This document shows positions 42,092 to 54,515 of a DNA stretch of 64,000 nucleotides, piece after piece. The notes beneath the pieces are model-generated. The model saw only the letters and a list, made by a program, of their open reading frames with translations. It had not been told where the DNA came from and made no database searches. Where the stretch lies: NCBI GenBank assembly GCA_013368315.1, contig JAACJM010000046.1, positions 310,001-374,000 on the forward strand, in the 5' to 3' direction. The translations under genes and the position numbers were made by a program. Each line of letters starts with the position of its first letter. Within the stretch, counting starts at the first letter, position 1. The DNA is from Tetrapyrgos nigripes. Lineage: Eukaryota > Basidiomycota > Agaricomycetes > Agaricales > Campanellaceae.

Positions 42092-45000
42092 CTATAGATC
42101 ATTTTCTGCGTTACGAACTACATCTTCATCAACGGCGGCCTCTGGGGTATCCTCCAGCTCAATCGTGAGAGTCTCAAAGTTCTGCCAGCCCGATAACACT
42201 GCTTCCGCATGCTTCAGGAGTGACTCACATGTGGCCAAAATTTCCGCTGCCTGAGTCCTCGTGAGATGAGCCTGCTGGTTTGCATAAGCATTGAGCCCCT
42301 CTGCCAAGTCCTTTGGAACCCCCTCTGAGTCAGCATCAGCATTCTCCAAATTGCTGACTCGCATTCCTGATAGCCCAACTCTCCTTGCCTCCCACCATGT
42401 TGCCTTCCAGTTCATATATTCAGACATATGTCTGATCTCTTCCCCCAGCAGCAAAACCTCCTCCTGCCAATGCAACATCCTCACCCTTGCCTTACACCAT
42501 TTGACGCGTATAACTGCAGCCACCAGGAGCCCAAATGAAAATGATGTCAGTGAAGCTCCCAAGATTGATTTTGAAATTACCATTGCGGAATTCCAGGTCT
42601 TCTTCCGAAATTTGAGGATCATACCATATCCATGACAACGTTCTTCGGCTCTCCCCTCTTACCCGAGAGACAATCCCTTCTTCAATAAAGTATTCATCGT
42701 CACTCTCACTTCTTTCCAGACACACTACTTGTGCCACTCTTTCTGCCAGCTCCTCCTTATTCAATGCACATTCATTGATTCCACGCACATCTTCGTCTTT
42801 CAACTCTGCCAATGATTGCTCCCATGCGGAAGTCTCCCAATTTCCCCCTGAACCTGCCAATCTCGTTATTGCCGAACGCGCTAATCGGTACTGAATTTTC
42901 CGTGAGTGAATCCGGATATCTATCTGCTGCAAAACGCCACTTGCTCTTCCACTTCCAACCTGCCCAGTGATGTTCCACAGCTTGAAACGTGCTGACATTG
43001 TCCTTGCACGCAGCCCATCTCATACTCCCTCCAATGCATCCGAGGCTTCCGAAATACGCAAACATGCCTCAATATTGGGCAAATCTCCGATACATGCATG
43101 ATTCCGGGCTGACGGTGTGCCACAATCTGAGGGGAGGCATAGTGGAATTGTTTCTGGATGTGAGATGTCGGGATCATTGATCTTTTTCATGAGTTCAGGG
43201 GAGAGAACATCAGCTATACCAGGCATCAGAAGTCTTTGTAGTGCCTGGAATGTTGTTATCTGCTTCAGCAGGGTAGCTCGACACTTCTGTAGCTCTAGAT
43301 TCTGTGTGGGAGTTGTATATTTATTTGTCGCAATGAAGAGTTGTAATTGACGCCTTGAAAGAACAGATCATGTTAAGTAAGATCCCCAATTAAGCTGTAC
43401 ATCCACTTACTGAGCCTCCTGTATCTCGATACCAGTGGCTAAAAAAATAGAAGGGCTGCTTGCATATTGAACATGTCCATTCTGCATGTTGATTAATTCT
43501 TCTTGTGTCATCTCTGCTTGTATGACCTTGAACTGGTCCCTTTCGTTCACTATTTTGATATCAGCAAATACATACCAACATATTGACCTGACACTTGCCT
43601 TGATTTTCATCCTCATAGGGACAAAATGTTGCATGATCTTGCTCCCACGCAATAACCTGTGCTTTCCACTTGTCCAGCGTCTCCCTTCCAACGTCCTTGC
43701 ACCTTGCCAGTCCATCATCAAATTGTTTGAAATCACGTTCATGGCGATCAGACTCCTTTATTGCCGCAATCAGACGCTTCACTAAAACCTTGTCTGGACA
43801 AAATCAGCATCTGATCAGCTCATGTGAGAAAGATACTTACCGAGATTGGCGATATTCCGAAAGTTGTGGAAACCAAATATGTCATCAAGTGTCTGGGCTC
43901 TTGTTCCTGGTCCCATCTCCTTAGTCTGCGCCGCTGCCTTGTTAGACTCGGCCCATCCCTCCTCAATAACCTCCCCATGGGTCTGACCACAACCTGGTGC
44001 ATAATCAAAGTTAAACTCCGTATGACATTCAGGCTGGTGTGCCCTCAAGTGGAATTTGGGAACCATGAACCTGACACCAGTTCTCGTAAAGCGAAACTTC
44101 CACTCGGGGTTGAGTTCCTCCATTTGCTTCCAGAAGTTCCAGCTCCACTGGCAGGAAATATCATAGGACACGACAACGGAGAGATATTCCGTTCCATTCA
44201 TGGTACACCAAAAGATGAAGTCTACGTTGCAGTATCTTGACAATAAAGTCAGCCTTCAACATGTTCAACAGAAGTATGAAGCAGACAAATATCACCTTTC
44301 ACCTTTTTGCAGATCACCAAGCCCACATGCTCTCCAGACCCTGTGCCGTGCACAACAACATCCAGCCATACCACTAACCCGCAAGCCAGCCACATTACGA
44401 AGATTAGCCAATAGCATTGCCTGAAAACCAGAGCAACTGCTCATCTATATGCGGAATCAGAAGTGTATATCGAACATTAGAAAACACTAACATCTTCCTG
44501 ATTAACATGTTGCAGTATGTGTTCCCGGTAAGGACTGCTGGGTACAAGATATGCATGCCCATCTCCCAAAAGTGGACTATGATGCTCATTAGAGACAACT
44601 CGATTTCGCAGACGAAAGTTGGCATCAAGGGCTAGAAACAAAGTGTAGAGAAATCTGAAATATATGTCAGCCCATCCGATAGCAAGATACGGGTGGTGTT
44701 GGACACCAGCCTGTAACCCGTTATGGGGTGGCAACAGAAGATCACTCACGCAGACTCAGGCCCCGCCTCCTTCCAGTTATCTGGAATATTCTTCTCAGGA
44801 TGTGGGCAAGCAGGGCACTCAAGTGCCAGCTCTCCAAGCGATGTTCCCTCAATACCTGACTCTGAATGACCACGCCCTCCTCTCTTCAGCATCTTCAAGT
44901 TTCTCCATTGATACATGGTTTGCAACACGGCACGGTAGCAATCCTGGCACATATAATTAATTTCTGATGCCATAAACTGAATGAGCACATACCAGAGGCA

Positions 45001-46034
45001 CAGACCCTTGCCTATTACGTGTCATCATCTCTAATGCCTTGTAAAAATCATACACAGGCAACTTTCCCAGACAATTAAGGTGTTGGAACAATCGAAGACA
45101 TGAGAAAGTGGTGGCACTGTTAGGGTCCTTTGGTGTAGCTGGAAACCACATGAAGCGAAGAAGTTGACTAGACTGTGAATGGTTGTCTGAACATCTGCAG
45201 AAGTCCAGTGCAACTTGATGAATTCTATTGACATGGACCACTGTAAACTCGCCATGGCGTGCCTGCTTTGGGTGGATGCAGTGCGAACCAGGTCCAGAGT
45301 GGCCCAACTGGACTCTTAGCCCTAGATTCTTGAGACATGTCCCTTCAAAAAACTTGCCATTCAATTTCTGCTGTAAATGTTAGGGAGAACTGATCTCAGA
45401 TATGTACAACACTCACCTCAATCCAATGTAAAGGCAATCTTGCATGCATGCTCACTATGCAGAGACCACAGTACTGCAATCCACCCTGACATTCATCCTC
45501 TACACATTGGAACAACCCAGGAGCTTTACAGGTGGCGCATTTTTCCTTATTGCCCCGACGGCCCTCTAGCCACAGCATTTCATCCAGGTACTGATCTTGA
45601 TGAGGTAGCCAGGCACGGGCTGGGTTGTCCTGACAAATGATTAGAATAATCATTCCACATAGAAGCACCCCACTTACCAAATGGATATTTTGCTTCTGAG
45701 TCACCTGAATTCTGGCAGAATCTGGACATTCAATGGTGCTAAGCCCTTGCAGCTGCGGATCACAGAAGATGGGCATAGTATCCATCTCGGCCTCCAGAAA
45801 TGAGGGATAATCGTCGTTGTAGTCCTCATGCAAATCAAAAGCAACACCCATATCATCATCCTCAATCTCCCTCTCCTCCCCCTCCCTTGCTGAGATGGCA
45901 TAGTGTGCATCCATCTCTTGTTGTGTAAGACTTGAAGAAAAGTGGTTGAACTTTTGACGATGATCGGATACCCTGATTTTGTGGGTTACGGCAGCTTTCA
46001 GTTGATGAAAGCCTGGTTGCTTCTGTTTGGACAT
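42092..46034 (-). CDS. KDZ transposase with N-terminal CxC2 cysteine cluster (many exons)
   Basis: KDZ (Kyakuja-Dileera-Zisupton) enzymes are RNase H-fold transposases expanded in mushrooms; the CxC2 zinc cluster is their usual N-terminal partner. First exons: 46034-45678 (MSKQKQPGF...), 45629-45417 (CATCKAPGLFQC, CGLC, H-x5-H: CxC2), 45370-44993, 44963-44750, 44654 onward. Then SCSGFQAM and ARHGLWSM..DLQKGERY, the YDISCQW box with the first catalytic Asp (~44160), VPKFHLRAHQPEC, and GQTHGEVIEEGWAESNKAA with the likely catalytic Glu. The C-terminal half is helical (LPSDCGTP, ELAERVAQVVCLE, VKWCKARVRMLHWQEEVLLLGEE), ending at 42092. Introns have good GTRAGT/CTAAY/YAG signals and no stop was seen in the checked exons. 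It could be functional. Confidence 0.82.
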
Positions 46035-46221
46035 TGTATCGAGTGAATGACAGTATCTGTCAATGCAGCACAACCGGTAACTATTTATAGGTGGTCTAAT
46101 AGCCCTCAACTGGCTAAGAGAGAGTCCTGTACTTCACATGAGTTAAAGCTGGCTGCCAAATTACACCTTGTCTTTGTCATTGGAGTTAATGGTCATAATA
46201 GGAGTATCGGAACAAGTAACT

Positions 46222-46377
46222 ATCGACCTTATGATTTATCCGGCCGCCTTGAAAATTTTAATGATCTAGATCAAAGACGAACCAAGGTTGACTAGTACTG
46301 GATCAAGGACTAAATATCAACCTTATCATCTGTGGCTGGCCGCCTTGAAAATCTTAATGATCTAGATCTGAGATGAT
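46222..46377. repeat. Direct repeat upstream of the KDZ gene
   Basis: Two ~60-bp copies, 46222-46282 and 46317-46377, share GGCCGCCTTGAAAAT and TTAATGATCTAGATC with about 80% identity. Position suggests a promoter or subterminal repeat of the KDZ element. Confidence 0.75.
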
Positions 46378-46484
46378 CCAAAAGTGGCTGGAGAGCTCAC
46401 TGGTTGGTGTCATGATGTGTCTACCCCTAACCTGTATAGCTCATTTGTACATACATACGTAGCTAAGCCTCTTTCTGAACGTAG

Positions 46485-47255
46485 CTAAGCTTCTTTCTGA
46501 AATCCGAATTGCCTCCTTTTGTGAAGCCTCTGCAGCTCTGCCAATCCAACAAATTGTGCACACAACATTTCTTCAGTCCATCGAACATAGCGCCTCACAT
46601 CCCTTGCGAGCTCCTCAGCCTCTTTGAGTACTGCTGTTACACCCACTTTCTCATATATGATGCACCCCCACTTCTCCATCCTATTAAGCATTTTTGAGAA
46701 CTTCTCTGAGAGTTCGTTGAGCAGAGTACAAGAGCTCCCTTCTGTGAGACATTGAACAATCTTTTGGAATACCTTTTCAAAGAAAAGTGCAGGAGAGGGT
46801 TGGACCTGGTCTTGCATCTTAGAGTGTTGGGCCCATATGTTCTCCAAGAGCTGGGAGACATGACTGAAGTCTCAAAACACTGAGAATCCTAATCACGAAC
46901 AAGGGAAATGTGACTTATGCCATTGTAGTTCTCGCCCTCTCTCCCCTATCATGTTTCTCACGTTTCTGCGAGTGCCGCTTTAGTCTGGATGCCAGTCTCA
47001 GCTGATGAAGGAGAAAGCAGAGGGGAAAAGGGAGAATATAGTGTACTTGCCTGTCTTTGCTTTCAGCAGCCTGTGCTAGCTTGTATTTCTCTCTTCGAGC
47101 TTCATTAATGGAATCCTTATGACTGCAACACAATAATTAGACAATAAAAAGCCATAGAATGTGAGGAAAGCGTACCTGTGATGGTATTTTAGACGCTTGC
47201 GTTGATTGGCAGCCCGGCGCTCAGCCTGAGTGTGATAGAGTTTGGGACGAGACAT
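46485..47255 (-). CDS. Small basic coiled-coil protein, KDZ-neighbour type
   Basis: Start at 47255: MSRPKLYHTQAERRAANQRK, exon 47255-47176, then 47122-47051 (HKDSINEARREKYKLAQAAE) and a third exon from about 46991 (LRLASRLKRHSQKR). A last exon (~46860-46485) reads QLLENIWAQHSKMQDQVQPS, FEKVFQKIVQCL and VTAVLKEAEELARDVRRYV. The second donor is AG|GCAAGT, a GC-AG intron. Short proteins beginning M-R-P-x-L-Y-x-T with a basic repeat are familiar from Agaricomycete genomes, often near transposons; function unknown. The third exon may instead end at the TAA near 46913. Confidence 0.55.
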
Positions 47256-47563
47256 GGAGGTTCACACTAAGAACAATATCTTAGTGTTTTGATTTCTGTT
47301 TCGTTGGACTTTTTCAAATGAGCACCAGTTGATGCCAGATTTTCCAAAACTCATCTTCCATATTAATGCTCCCTTCTGGACAATTTCGCTAAGGGCGTTT
47401 TTTATTGTGCCTTGCAGCAGAGCTCAACGTTTCTGACGATGAGCTCAATTCTGAGTGCTGGTCAAGTGCCAGTCAAGTGCCTATTCAAGACTCCGAGTAT
47501 CCGAACCCATCAGGCCTGCTCGACTAACCAACACCCTCCAAAGAATTTTCCTTCCCAACCACC

Positions 47564-48402
47564 ATGGGTCTCACATACACTTATCAGTCCACAGAAGCCC
47601 CCCCATCAATAGAAGCCCGTGAAGAGCCTCAACCTGTAGATTTGAATCCTCCAGATTTGGAGGCCACAGAAAACTGGGAACTGTGGACGCGTAGTGCTGC
47701 ATCACTCGCAGGAGGGGAGTATGTAGCTGGGAATTTCTGGGAGGATGTCCAAGTTGAGTCCACCTATTTCATTCCCACCAGTTCTCACCAGCCTTTTCAT
47801 TACTTTAACAGGAATACCGAAACCCCAGAGGACTGGTGGGTACCAGAGATACCACGTGCTCATGGTGATGCTAGGACCTGGCTTGACGAGCTACTGACTG
47901 GTGCTCTGAGGCAAATACCTGGTTCATGGGGTGTCTGGGGATCTTACACTGTAGCTCTCCCTCCAGAAATCACAGACGCCATTGCACAGGCGGTGTCATT
48001 CAGTCAGAATCTTGCTGGGCTGTTCTGCTGGGATAATACCCCCTCAGCTCCAATTCCTGACAGGCGAGAGTTTGCGAGTTGGGCCAGGTCTCTGGGTGAG
48101 TCCACCCATATCCTGATATGGGCAGGTCAAATTGCATACTAACAATAATTATCCTTTCTTTTAGCTGTACTATATAGCTCGGGCCAAGAGCGTCCTAGTC
48201 TAATGTTTAGTGCAATGCAGCTGGTCGATCGACGAGAGGAAATCTGGCCAGTGGCACGTGAAATGCATAGGGAGCTGGTATTCCTGGAGAAAACCTTGAT
48301 GACTTTGGCTTCGGATTGACGTCGAGCAGAGTCTGTCTCAGAGAAGGAAGAAGTACTAGAAAGGATGTTAAGGCTTTATCCTCAACGTCAGGAACTAAGG
48401 TA
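47564..48402 (+). CDS. Hypothetical two-exon gene with one premature TGA
   Basis: Exon 1 47564-48095 (MGLTYTYQSTEAPPS; ENWELWTRSAASLAGG; HGDARTWLDELLTG), donor GGTGAGT, intron 48096-48164, exon 2 from 48165 (AVLYSSGQERPSLMFSAMQL; EIWPVAREMHRELVFLEKTL). TGA at 48317 falls in SD-stop-RRAES, where CGA would give an uninterrupted frame to the TAG at 48400. No domain recognised. The intron contains the palindrome CCCATATCCTGATATGGG. It lies between the KDZ locus and another unknown gene. Confidence 0.5.
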
Positions 48403-48442
48403 GACATTTTTGGAGAACTCACAAGTAGTTACAGACATTGTA

Positions 48443-49585
48443 CAGTTGCGGACAATCAAAGTCATCTAATTTTATAGCAGCTGAATGGCTTTTTTTAGAC
48501 CCAAAATAATTTCAGAATCATACTCAGCTTGTCGAAATATGTCCAAAAACGATTTTTCCAGATTTTTCCCATGAGAAATTGTGTTCCGCCAAATTTTTGG
48601 GGCATTTTTATGAATGTTGTGTACCCCTTTTGGGCTTGCTAGTTATGGTCCAAGACCATACCAATGTGCCCATCATCCGGTTCAGTTTCAGTACTTCTGC
48701 AACTGGACTCAAGGGTGGGCTTGCATCAGGAACAGATAGTTTCTGGTTTCTGAGTCCAGATAAATTGCGACCTCCATGACTTTTATGAAGACGACATATG
48801 GCAGATACAAAGAAGACCTTTGATCAATCATGTATTGGTGGTTAGTGAGATTCTCTGACTACGGAAAGAGAATGTGTTTTCGGATTGAAGGTTCCGTCAT
48901 CGCGATAACGTGACCAGTTCCTTCTTTCTCCTTAAGGATATATATCCTTAAGTGATTATCTACTCGAAAAAACTTATTGACCCACCACCACCCCTTTCTC
49001 CATCCAATCTCTACTCTCAAAACACATTCAATCCATAAGAATCAGGAATCTGAATCTATTCCCATAAAAACCCAATCCATACATACTCTATATACACTAC
49101 ATTCTTACATACATACGGATCTTACAGCAGTCTGTCGTCCAGAAGTATTTGGGTTGTCGTATCTAAATCCTTCTGGACATCCCTGACTCTGAAATTTTAT
49201 TCACAACTTTGTCAGAATAAATTTTCCGCCGTCTGCCCAGTATGACAGAATGCGTTTGCGGTCCGTTTCGCGTGTAAGGAGCCTCGATCTGAAATTGATC
49301 AATATTTTTCTCAAAGACGGCTCGTGGGATTTCGAAATTTTTCAAAGAATCATACTCAACTAATCAAAAGCTGTCGATTGCGCATTTTTCCAAGATTTTT
49401 ATAATAGTTTTAGGTGTACCGCCAAATTTTTGGGGGTCCTGTACCTTCTATCTCCGGAACGGCTCGTAGGTTTTGCTTCAAAAAATTATCAGAGGACCCT
49501 CTCAATGAGATCTGTCGATTCCGCATGTCGTTTGGACCCTGAAAAAAGACCGACTAAGTTAGATGACTTTGATTGTCCGCAACTG
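48443..49585. mobile_element. Tc1/mariner-type MITE (1143 bp)
   Basis: Ends are inverted repeats starting CAGTTGCGGACAATCAAAG (about 28 bp, through TCATCTAA) flanked by TA at 48441-48442 and 49586-49587. Subterminal direct repeats occur on both sides: GAATCATACTCA (~48517 and ~49349) and CCGCCAAATTTTTGGGG (~48587 and ~49421). The unique middle has no transposase. A TATATATCC motif lies near 48940. Confidence 0.9.
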
Positions 49586-49895
49586 TATATCTCTCTGTTG
49601 TAGCTATTGTAGCATTTATTAATTAGAAGCACTGGATCTTGAATGATATATCAAATACCAGCCATGGGACCCAAAGAATCTTCGTTTAAGCTTGTGGTTG
49701 CAATGGGTTGAGCTTTCCCTTGACGCGTTTGACGCGTTTGCGTGCATGGACCAGTCACGTGGTCTCGTTGTGTCTCAGATTATTTCAGCTAAGTTCTTCT
49801 TCTACCATCACCCACTACAACGCCCAACCCAACTTCCAACTCTCAGCTCCAGCTCTTCTCCTTTTTCTAACTCTCACTTCCACCTCTCCCTGTAT

Positions 49896-52800
49896 CATGA
49901 TGCGCAGGGTACCTGAAAAACGCAAACCAGGACCTGCCAGCGCATTTGCTGACCCAACGGGCAAACGGGAGCGATTTCTCAACTCTTATGTCGATTCATG
50001 GATCTCCTGTAAAAGCCAGGACTCTAAGGGCAAATTTCTTAATTGGATTTGTTCTACATTTTTGATTAAATTCGGTCCGAACCTCGGTGTGTGTTGATTT
50101 GTTGTATATGTTGACATCAATTGATTTACATATCTCCTTCTGAGTGTAGGCTGTGACATTCCATCTGATGAAGGAGAGGAGGACTTCCAGCTTGCTTTGC
50201 TGACAGGTGAGGATGCTGTGGCTGGCCCATCCGGTGTCTCGTCTCGCCCCGCCTCTCCCCATCCCAAACAAAATTCGGGTTCTACTGCCTCGTCGTCCAA
50301 TGCTGTGGCTGGCCCATCCGGTGTCTCGTCTCGCCCTGCCTCTCCTCATCCCATGCAAAACTCCAGCTCTAGTGCTCCTGGACTATCTCGTAACTCCTCT
50401 CGCCCTGCCTCTCCCCAACCCAATCAAAATTCCGGTTCTACCATCCCCTCATCCTCCAATGCAACTGAGCCTACAAAGGCTGCCGGCTCTACCGTTCCTT
50501 CGTCGTCCAACGCTGCTGAGTCCACCAACCCTGGGGTCTCCAACGTTTCAACTAACACCAAGTTGACGGCTGACGTCTGTGCGCTGCTGAAATCATTTGC
50601 CAATGGTTCAGCTGGCTGGTCACTCATGGAAGCTAGGGAGAAAGTGCAGTCTCTGTGGGTGGGGATACCTGGCTGGAAAGCTTGACACCAATGGTTGAAG
50701 CTGCTGTGCAGCATTGTTCCTGGCTCATTGCGGCAGACTACCTCAACAATCAGCCACCTCATAACAGCCTTCCTTTGGTGGAGGACGCACTTCAGGGCCT
50801 TTGGGGTGACAAGTACCATGCACCGGACTGGTCCTCGATCCTCGGCAAAATCACTGGTCTGGAACCTGATGATGATCCCACTCTTCTCCATGAAGAGATC
50901 ACCAAAAACCTCAGTACGGCCACTGCCATCTGGGATCCACCCGCCCCGCAACTAGATACCAGTGGCGACCTGCAACCAGATACCAGTGTCAAACTGCAAT
51001 CAGCTCGGAAAAAGGGGAAGAAGAAGGCCAGGGTGGTAAATGAGTTTGAGGAGTTGAACTTTGATGCTGTGGGTAAAGAAGAGGTGAATGAGGCGCTGGG
51101 CTGGGATAAGCTAAGTGATGAGGAATACAAGGAGAAGTGAAACTGGTATGCCAGTGTGTGGGATGTGAGCTCTTCACTTCCTCATGACGAATTTTGTGCT
51201 AACTTAACGTTCTTACAGAAAATTCGCAAATACTTGAAGAACGCCGAGAAAAAACTCGATGCAACTGGCAGGAATAGCCTCCTTGAAGGGATGAGAGATG
51301 CCATCAACCAGAAACTTCCCGGCACTCGAAGGCCAACCCGTACCAATGAGGTCCAAATATTTGAGCACCACTACTACGAGAGCTTGTTGAAACCCATATG
51401 CAAGAAGGAGGAACAGGAGGAACAGGAGAAGTATAAGGCCAATAGGAAAAGGCAAAGGTGAAAAAGCCAACTGGGGTTAACATCCGGTATCAGGTGGCGA
51501 AACACGTCTATGAGGAGCAAGACAATGACATGAAGGCGGAAATCAAGAAGTTGACAGATGAGGATTGGGAGGAATGTATTGTGAAGTGGGAAGCTGCCAA
51601 GAACTAACAGAAGACGGACCGAGAAGATCCAGAGAAGCTGAGAGCGTGCGTGTTTTCAACTTTATTTGGTTTCTGGTTACTAACTTTCCCTTTGTCCCTT
51701 ACCAGTGCAATTCGGAAATGGGCACTGGCATTGGCTCGTTTCAACTCACTAGTTGCAGAGGAGACCGGATTAATGGTGTTCACAGCAGTCGTTGGGCCAA
51801 ATCCAGAGAACGGCAGAAGCATAGACACTTTTTGGTGGGTCTTTTTTTATGTTTTCAAGAGGATGGGCTGATTGACTTATCTTCGGGTGGAACAGGAATC
51901 ACAATGGCGTTGACAATCTGGGTAGAGACTTTGAGGACACTGAACCAGTAGCCTTCAATGCGGCAAATGCAGCGTTACTCAAATTTGCAAAGGCTACATA
52001 CAGTAAGTCATATCTATTCTACCCCACCCATAACATGACATGGGCTGACCTACCCCCTTTAGCGCCCTCTGTCTGCAAGTCACGAGCACTTCCAAAGGAT
52101 GCTCCTCGCATTGGTGTCTGGCCCCAACGTGGAAAGGACACCCAAACAGCTACCTCCACTGGTGCCTCATCCTCAAAACAACCTCAACCTCATGCTGGTT
52201 CGTCCTCCAGACAAAATCATGCTAACGAGACTGACAGCCCGAGAAAACGGAAGCGGGGGCCAGAAGGAGACAAGAAGAAGACCAAGCGGCGGAGGTTGGC
52301 AAAAAGGAAGACTGGTTTGGGTTCGGATTCGGAAGCAGAGGCGAGTGGTGCAGAAGAAGAAGATGAAGCTGAGGAGCAGGATGAGACCCCTCGCAAGAGT
52401 TATTCTCTGCGTTCCAGAGACCCGGTCTCTGTCAAGAAGAAAATCACAGCTAAACCCAACTTTTCTTCTGCCACCAAGCCTTCACCCCAGAAGAAGACTA
52501 CTCCTAAACCCGACTTATCTCATCCTTCACCCCACAAAAAATCTACTGCTAAACCTGACTTCTCCCATGGCAAGCCCTCTCAACCCAAGCCATGCCCAAT
52601 TCTCAAACCCATCTCAGCACCACTGGCAGCTTCTCCTCCTGCCATCTCAACTCCACCACCAGGTTCACCACCGGCAGCTTCTCCTCCTGCCAAGGGACCA
52701 CCGGGATGAGCCTCAGTTTTGGCCCCACATGCGGCTGTGCTTCGACCAGTGGAGACTATTCTTCAGCAGGTATGCTGCTGATGAGACCTGGATTGAGGTA

Positions 52801-53388
52801 TTCGAGAGTCTCCTGCACATCTTCATCGACATCGAGGCAGCATTTGGGTTCAAGGAAGACAATGGTGCCCTTGAAAGAAGTGAAGAATGGCCAGGGATAT
52901 CCAAATGGTTCGATGACTGGAGCTCTGGGGCAGGCCTGATTGTCAAGGGTCAGAAGCCAGAGCACTATAAGGCAATGGCTGAGGAAATGCGCGAGTGGTG
53001 GCACACCCTTAGCTCTTTCGACCCCCAAGGACCAGCCAACTCCTCACATACTCTGCATATCGGGTTCACACGGCAGCGTCTGGCAGGCAATATGGACCCT
53101 CATGAGTTTGGCATTCACGGGTGCTGGTCTGCCTGTCAGCCCAGACCTTACTCGCCAGCCCCGGGCACCTGATCAAGCAGAGCTATTGGCAGATATGACC
53201 ATATTAGCTGGTCAAATGCAGGAAAAACTGATCCATTGGTATTGTTTTAGCTACTTCAAGACCAAGACTGGTACCACCAAACGAAAGGAGCCGGTTGAAT
53301 CCTCCTCTCGAGAGACGCGAGCGCAGAAGAAGGCGAAGGCAAATACCTTGAAGTCAGTAGGGACTGGGAAGAAAAAGGGCAAAAAGTA
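49896..53388 (+). CDS. Large uncharacterised Agaricomycete-type gene, probably degenerate
   Basis: Consecutive coding stretches on the plus strand: MMRRVPEKRKPGPASAFADP and RERFLNSYVDSWISC (49896-50090); a Ser/Pro-rich repeat region (two copies of VAGPSGVSSRPASPHP, 50197-50560); TWLESLTPMVEAAV (50660-51140); KIRKYLKNAEKKLD (51220-51460); FNSLVAEETGLMVFTAVVGP (51700-51840); FNAANAALLKFAKATY, intron 52003-52062, APSVCKSRALPKD, a Lys/Arg/Pro-rich tail (52063-52708) and a C-terminal part ending TLKSVGTGKKKGKK (53388). The module around RFNSLVAEETGLMV resembles one I recall from many Agaricomycete proteins of unknown function. Frame breaks near 50653 and 51138 and a stop at 52707 suggest decay. 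Confidence 0.45.
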
Positions 53389-54290
53389 GGAAGTAGTTGC
53401 TCTACATATGTATTCCTTTGTTTTGTATCTTTTTAACTACGTGTATTGGGCTATCTCTTTGTTTTATTTATTAGTCCTATATGTGAGGTAGTGAAAAATT
53501 AAGACATTGTTCACAGAATGAAAAACTTGAAGAGATTGTGGACGGATTGCACTCACCCGTAATTAGATATGGGTGAGCACGTAGGGCATTACTTATTCCG
53601 ATCCTCACTTAGGTGTCTCAAAATTTTCCCTGAAAGCATTTACATATGCAAGTACAAATCTACATCTCAGGGGCTAAATTCCTAGAATCCATAAGTCTCT
53701 GGCTAGGTACAGAACAACTGTGGACAGCTCTCTACACACTTGTCCCAATCATCACTATGCCTCGCTTAAGCCATGCCTCCAATAGATCGGAAATCTTCTT
53801 GGTCATTGGTTTCTCTACATCATAATTATTCCGATGATCGCAACAACACCTCTTGACCTGGCCCATAGCCCGGATAGATCAGCTTCTTCATGAACCTCTC
53901 TTGGGTGTCCGCAAATGTATGTATCTTTGCGTAGATTGTACAAGTCTCTGTGTAGGGATCGGTACATGTCTCTACAAGGGCATTGCTACAAAACGGAATA
54001 CATATATTGGGTTAAATACATATAAAAACATATATGTAACTAAGTAAGTGTACAAAATAGACGAGGAAGAGACCTCAGTGCCATAAATAGAAACACCGAC
54101 ATAGTGTCGGGAGTGTGTTGATCAAGCTAAAATGGTAAGCGAGATTGGGGCTCCCCAGCTGAGGTTTTGATGAGGGTTGAAGTCGTGGTGGTACAAGTAG
54201 ACATTGGAGTTTATTTTCATTGGTCAGTGTATTTTTAAGCGAGGGAGGGTGACTGTGACATGCAGACACCAGGGCTAATACTCGAGGAGG
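53389..54290. other. Spacer, no gene recognised
   Basis: AT-rich sequence with short unsupported ORFs. It includes a palindromic block at 53552-53577 (arms CTCACCC / GGGTGAG around AATTAGATAT) related to the intron motifs upstream. Confidence 0.35.
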
Positions 54291-54344
54291 TCCATAGTAA
54301 TGTATTTACTGCATTTATAATGTGCAGAAGAGAAGCCGATGGTC

Positions 54345-54515
54345 TGCCGCGCCATGCCGATCCCCCAAATTGCCAAACCAGCCCCCTACCCACCCAATGG
54401 GCCCAGAAACCCAGCCCGTAACAGGTTATCCCACTGAGCTGCCCATAATGGAAAACCTCCACCCATAACCACATTCCGGCTATGGGCAAGGTCCCACCCG
54501 TAACTGGTTATCCGT
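54345..54515 (-). repeat. Dispersed repeat copy B (related to 40285-40450)
   Basis: On the minus strand it shares GGTTATGGGTGGAGGTTTTC, GGCAGCTCAGTGG, TGTTACGGGCTGGG and CCCATTGGGTGGGTAGG with copy A. The flanks carry GTTACGGGTGGG and CCCATAGCC. No end or target duplication was identified. Confidence 0.6.

Noticed and set aside
52099..53172. 357-codon ORF overlapping the 49.9-53.4 kb gene
   Set aside because: It is mostly a frame-shifted shadow of the Lys/Pro-rich reading frame at 52063-52708; only its C-terminal part (from about 52727) looks like genuine coding sequence.
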